Positions 60,835-64,000 of a stretch of 64,000 nt of DNA are shown in pieces. How positions within the stretch are numbered: position 1 is the first letter of the stretch; every line of letters begins with the position of its first letter. Source of the DNA: Streptomyces sp. TSRI0281. GTDB lineage: Bacteria; Actinomycetota; Actinomycetes; Streptomycetales; Streptomycetaceae. Below the pieces are notes generated by a model that was not told the origin of the DNA, did not search any database, and saw nothing but the letters and a program-made list of their open reading frames with translations. A program made the translations under genes and the position numbers. The stretch covers positions 124,001-188,000 of the forward strand of contig NZ_LWLE01000037.1 in NCBI RefSeq assembly GCF_001905125.1, written 5' to 3'.

Positions 60835-60972
60835 GCCGCAGACCGCGCGCCTCGCCGCGCCCCCGTGCGACATCACCACCCTGCCGCAGACCCCGCGCAA
60901 CGTCGTACCCCCGCCACAGACCCCGCGCAACGTCGCAGCCCCGCCGCAGACCGCGCACTTCGCCGCGCCCCC
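60835..60972. repeat. 30-bp tandem repeats upstream of the glycosyltransferase gene
   Basis: Units at 60835-60864, 60883-60912, 60913-60942 and 60943-60972 share GCCGCAGACC...CCCC; an 18-bp partial unit separates the first two. The 30-bp period keeps any reading frame open, so all frames look like repetitive Arg/Pro/Ala peptides. It ends about 50 bp before the glycosyltransferase start. Confidence 0.8.
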
Positions 60973-61025
60973 GGCAGGGACCGCCACCGGTCGCCCGCAC
61001 CATCGGACCCGCAGGAGTAGGCACC

Positions 61026-62183
61026 ATGCGCATCAGCTACCTGCATGGCGGCAGCATCCCCTCCCTCTTCGCCAACGGCGTCCACGTCATGCGCATGTGC
61101 GACGCTTTCGCCGCAGCCGGACACGACATCACCCTCTACTCCATGCCCGGCCCGGACCCGGCCGAGGACCCGTACACCTACTACGGCGTCAGCAACCGCT
61201 TCCCGATCCGCCTCGTCGCCGCCCCCGACCACACACCCAACGGATACTGGCAGCGCGCGGACACGATCCGCCGCATGGTGGCCCGCGGCCCCCGCCCGGA
61301 CATCGTCTACGGACGCGACCCCTACGCCCTGTCCGTCCTCTCCGATCTGGCACCTTTCGTGTACGAGGTCCACCAACTGCGCAAGGACCTGGTCCCGGTG
61401 GGGACCGAGAGGAAACTGCTCGGCAAGCCGGGTCTGGCCCGCGTCGTCGCCATCACCCATGCCCTCGCGGGCGATCTGCGCAGGAAGTACGAAGACCTGG
61501 GCACCCTGCCGATCCTCGTGGCACCCGACTGCGCCGACCCTCCCGGTCCCACCGCCACGACGCAGGCACCGCAGCTGCCGGGCCGCCCGGACGTACCGCG
61601 GGTCGGCTATGTGGGGCACCTGTACGACGGACGCGGCATCGGCCTCGTCCTCGATCTCGCGGACCGCTTTCCCGGTCTCGACTTCCACCTGGTCGGAGGC
61701 ACGGCCGAGGACCGGGCCCGCTGGGAGAAGGCCTGCCGGGCCTCCCACGTGTACTTCCACGGGCACCGGCCGCCGTCCGCGCTCCCGGCCTACTACGGCC
61801 TCTTCGACATCGTCCTCGCCCCCTACGAGACCAAGGTCTACACCTGGGGCCGGCTCGGCGAGACCGGGCGCTGGGCCTCCCCCATGAAGGTGTTCGAGTA
61901 CATGTCCCACGGACTCCCGATGATCGCCTCCGATCTCCCGGTTCTGCGCGAAGTCCTCCAGGACGGGGTCAATTGCCTGCTCCGCCCGCCCGAGGATCCG
62001 GCGGCGTGGGCGGAAGCCCTCGGCGAACTCGTCGCCGACGGCGCCCTGCGGCGCAGGCTCGGCGACGAAGCCCGGCGTCAGGTCCTGGAGCGCTACACCT
62101 GGCGCCGCCGGGCCGATGACGTCCTCGCGGACATCGGCCACCCGGACCGCCCCGGGACCGGGGAAGCCGGGCTCCCGAGGTGA
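61026..62183 (+). CDS. glycosyltransferase, GT4 family
   Basis: A 385-residue GT-B glycosyltransferase. The ATG has AGGAG 8 bp upstream. The N-terminal domain begins MRISYLHGGSIPSLFANGVH with a flexible acceptor loop. The donor domain has RVGYVGHLYDGRGIGLVLDL and the Glu-rich E-x7-E region SPMKVFEYMSHGLPMIASDL, which binds the nucleotide-sugar. It probably retains anomeric configuration. It overlaps the next gene by 4 bp and runs toward a sugar-nucleotide epimerase, so the three may form a glycan pathway. Confidence 0.87.
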   Translation: MRISYLHGGSIPSLFANGVHVMRMCDAFAAAGHDITLYSMPGPDPAEDPYTYYGVSNRFPIRLVAAPDHTPNGYWQRADTIRRMVARGPRPDIVYGRDPYALSVLSDLAPFVYEVHQLRKDLVPVGTERKLLGKPGLARVVAITHALAGDLRRKYEDLGTLPILVAPDCADPPGPTATTQAPQLPGRPDVPRVGYVGHLYDGRGIGLVLDLADRFPGLDFHLVGGTAEDRARWEKACRASHVYFHGHRPPSALPAYYGLFDIVLAPYETKVYTWGRLGETGRWASPMKVFEYMSHGLPMIASDLPVLREVLQDGVNCLLRPPEDPAAWAEALGELVADGALRRRLGDEARRQVLERYTWRRRADDVLADIGHPDRPGTGEAGLPR

Positions 62184-63640
62184 CGGAGCCGGGCGCCGCG
62201 CAGAGCCGGAGCGACGCCGCCGCGCTCCCCGGTGCCGCCGCGTGCGGCGAGGCGCCGCTGCCCACCGGGGCGTCGGTGGACGGATATCCCGCACGGCCGA
62301 GCGTTCGGGCCGGGGAGATCCTGCGGTTCCATGTCTCGACCCGGGCGGAGCGGTTCCGGGCCGACTTCTACCGCTGCGGCGCTCGCCCCCGTCTCATGGG
62401 CAGTACCGCAGGACCGGGCCGGTACGCGCCCCCCGGCCGACATGACGAGGACTGGCACTGGCCCGGCCATGACTTCGCGGTTCCCGGGGACTGGCCCTCG
62501 GGCGTGTACATCGCGGTGTTCGGCCCCGGTAGCGCCCGGCCCGCCGCCGCGCCGCCGGCCGGTGCCGAGGCACTCGACGCCCGGCACTCCCGGATGCTCT
62601 TCGTGGTGACGGCACGCGAACCCGCACACCGTACGCGCATCCTGTACAAGGTGCCCGTCTTCACCTACCACGCGTACAACAGGAGCGGCGGCGCCAGCCT
62701 GTACGGGGCACTTCCCCACGACGAGGCGTACCGCACCATCACCCTGCGGCGCCCCGGGGGCGGCATCGGCGGCCCCGTGAAAGGGCAGCCCGACGCCCAC
62801 GATCCGCGGACGCCGCGGCAGACCTTCGCCCACTGGGACGCTCCCTTCATCTCCTGGCTGGAGACCTCGGGGCACACCGTCGACTACTGCACCGACCTCG
62901 ACCTCCACGAAAGCCCCCGACACGCGTCCGGATACCGGCTGTTGCTCTCCGCCGGACATGACGAGTACTGGAGTGCGCGCACCCGTCGGCACATCACCGC
63001 CTTCCGTGACCGGGGAGGCAATATCGCCGTCTTCGGGGCCAACACCTGCTGGTGGCGGGTCACACCGACCGCCGACGGCACGGCCATCAGATGCGCCAAG
63101 TACCCGCCCGGAGTCCCCCAGGGCTCGGACTGCGACCGGATGCGGGGCGCTCCCGACCACTGGTGGGAGGGTGAGCCCGAGAACTCCCTCATCGGTGTCA
63201 GCTACCGCAACGGCGGCGGCCACTGGGCCGGTCTCCGCGAACCCCTGGGCTTCACGCTCCAGCACACCGGCCACCCCGTCTTCGCGGGCACCGGGCTGAG
63301 CGACGGCGATGTCCTCGGCGAGGAACACGCGCTTGTGGGCTACGAATGCGACGGAGCCGCGCACCGGCGCGACCCCCTCGGACGGGCGGTCGCGACCGGC
63401 ACGGACGGCACACCCGCCGACTTCACCATCCTGGGCGTGGCCGACCTCCCCACGGCCCCGGACTCCGGCTGGTACACCGCCGCCCGGGAGAACACCGACC
63501 CGGGCAGGGCCGCGACCTTCGGCCTCTACACCAGGGGCGGCACGGTCTTCAACGCGGCCACCACCGACTGGGCGCGGCTGCTGACCCTCGACCCACTGGT
63601 GGACGCCATCACCCGCAATGTGATCAGCCTGCTCCGCTGA
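62180..63640 (+). CDS. N,N-dimethylformamidase beta-subunit-like protein
   Basis: A 486-residue protein starting at a GTG that overlaps the glycosyltransferase stop. After a beta-rich N-terminal domain (SVDGYPARPSVRAGEILRFH) comes the DMFase large-subunit-like core: VPVFTYHAYNRSGGASLYG, PFISWLETSGHTVDYCTDLD, LLLSAGHDEYWSARTRRHIT and GGNIAVFGANTCWWR. The GHDEYW motif and the glutamine-amidotransferase-like fold are typical. In actinobacteria such genes often lie beside glycosyltransferases, with no proven function. Amide hydrolysis or amine transfer on a glycan is a guess. Confidence 0.8.
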   Translation: MTEPGAAQSRSDAAALPGAAACGEAPLPTGASVDGYPARPSVRAGEILRFHVSTRAERFRADFYRCGARPRLMGSTAGPGRYAPPGRHDEDWHWPGHDFAVPGDWPSGVYIAVFGPGSARPAAAPPAGAEALDARHSRMLFVVTAREPAHRTRILYKVPVFTYHAYNRSGGASLYGALPHDEAYRTITLRRPGGGIGGPVKGQPDAHDPRTPRQTFAHWDAPFISWLETSGHTVDYCTDLDLHESPRHASGYRLLLSAGHDEYWSARTRRHITAFRDRGGNIAVFGANTCWWRVTPTADGTAIRCAKYPPGVPQGSDCDRMRGAPDHWWEGEPENSLIGVSYRNGGGHWAGLREPLGFTLQHTGHPVFAGTGLSDGDVLGEEHALVGYECDGAAHRRDPLGRAVATGTDGTPADFTILGVADLPTAPDSGWYTAARENTDPGRAATFGLYTRGGTVFNAATTDWARLLTLDPLVDAITRNVISLLR

Positions 63641-63791
63641 GGCGGGGCGGGATCGCACCGAGGAGGGCGCACTCACTCCTTGAAGTTCGCGAGCGGGCCT
63701 CCGCGCCGGCAACTCGGCCTGCCGTACGGCTCGACGGCTCGACGGCTCCAGTATCGACGTTCTCCGAACCCTCAGACCAGGAGTGGTGGGC

Positions 63792-64000
63792 ATGAAGATG
63801 GTGATCACCGGGGGCGCCGGATTCATCGGCAGCAACCTCGCACACGCGTTGACGCGGCGACCCGAGGTGTCCGAAGTCCGGGTCGTGGACGACCTGTCCA
63901 CCGGGTTCAAGGAGAACCTCCGCGGCCTGGACGTGCACTTCACCGAGGGCAGCGTCCTCGACGGCGCCCTCCTGGACCGGGTGTTCCGGGGCGCGGACAC
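63792..64000 (+). CDS. NAD-dependent epimerase/dehydratase (5' part)
   Basis: The first 70 residues of an extended short-chain dehydrogenase, cut by the window end. AGGAG lies about 9 bp before the ATG. The NAD site is MVITGGAGFIGSNLAHAL (GGxGxxG) with the acidic strand end VRVVDDLSTGFKENL, which is the UDP-glucose 4-epimerase-like pattern. It follows the glycosyltransferase and DMFase-like genes after 151 bp and may supply the nucleotide-sugar. Confidence 0.85.
   Translation, partial: MKMVITGGAGFIGSNLAHALTRRPEVSEVRVVDDLSTGFKENLRGLDVHFTEGSVLDGALLDRVFRGAD

Noticed and set aside
60835..60972. 30-bp repeats considered as a CRISPR array
   Set aside because: The units are mostly adjacent with no unique spacers and there are no cas genes.
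60718..61020. 100-residue Arg-rich frame before the glycosyltransferase as a second precursor gene
   Set aside because: The ribosome-binding site is too close to the ATG, third-position GC is low for this genome, and the repetitive sequence is explained by the 30-bp DNA repeat. Kept only as an alternative in the findings.
58848..61025. Long plus-strand open frame leading into the glycosyltransferase
   Set aside because: Most of it is antisense to the HEXXH gene and precursor. Only the part from 61026 resembles a protein family, and a good ribosome-binding site sits there.
62093..64000. Minus-strand open frame opposite the DMFase-like gene
   Set aside because: No motif and no start signal; the plus-strand genes explain the region.

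Overview
The window is 64 kb of high-GC actinobacterial DNA. GTG and TTG starts, the very high GC at third codon positions and the gene families point to Streptomyces or a close relative. The content (biosynthetic genes, one-component regulators, secreted hydrolases, many gene remnants) suggests an accessory part of the chromosome. I see no rRNA, no CRISPR array and no complete insertion sequence.

Layout. 1-4 kb: a P450 remnant, a degenerate tRNA-like gene, a cupin/LysR pair and an ECF41 sigma factor divergent from a carboxymuconolactone decarboxylase-like gene. 4-8 kb: a DesKR-type two-component system divergent from an ABC-2 exporter. 8-15 kb: single genes, then an RpiR regulator/EamA exporter pair flanked by imperfect direct repeats. 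15-18 kb: an FAD amine oxidase translationally coupled to a glutamate-cysteine-ligase-like enzyme. 19.4-22.3 kb: a cyanate-detoxification locus (cynR, cynT, cynS) carrying an extra nucleoside deaminase. 22.4-31.3 kb: a stretch rich in broken genes (SnoaL-like, TetR, P450, DGPF/YCII, ECF42 and MmyB-type remnants). It also holds an intact TipAL-like MerR regulator next to a MerR-type promoter that drives a putative metalloprotease.

33.4-39 kb is a small terpenoid locus. One open frame encodes a class I terpene synthase fused to a complete cytochrome P450. It is translationally coupled to a methyltransferase, which is coupled to a wax-ester-synthase/DGAT-type acyltransferase; a DUF574 methyltransferase follows. 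39-54 kb carries mostly independent enzymes (beta-lactamase-fold hydrolases, an M20 amidohydrolase, an alkylsulfatase, VOC, MOSC, a secreted esterase, an FAD monooxygenase with a TetR regulator, and a SET protein).

54.3-60.1 kb, on the minus strand, looks like a RiPP cluster. A 24-residue acidic peptide gene with a strong ribosome-binding site is followed by a hairpin, an HEXXH putative peptide-modification protein, a YcaO protein overlapping it, a methyltransferase, a P450 and an aldo/keto reductase. Divergent from it are a glycosyltransferase, a DMFase-like protein and a sugar-nucleotide epimerase cut by the window end. The terpene synthase-P450 fusion and the YcaO/HEXXH peptide cluster are the two best candidates for undescribed biology.
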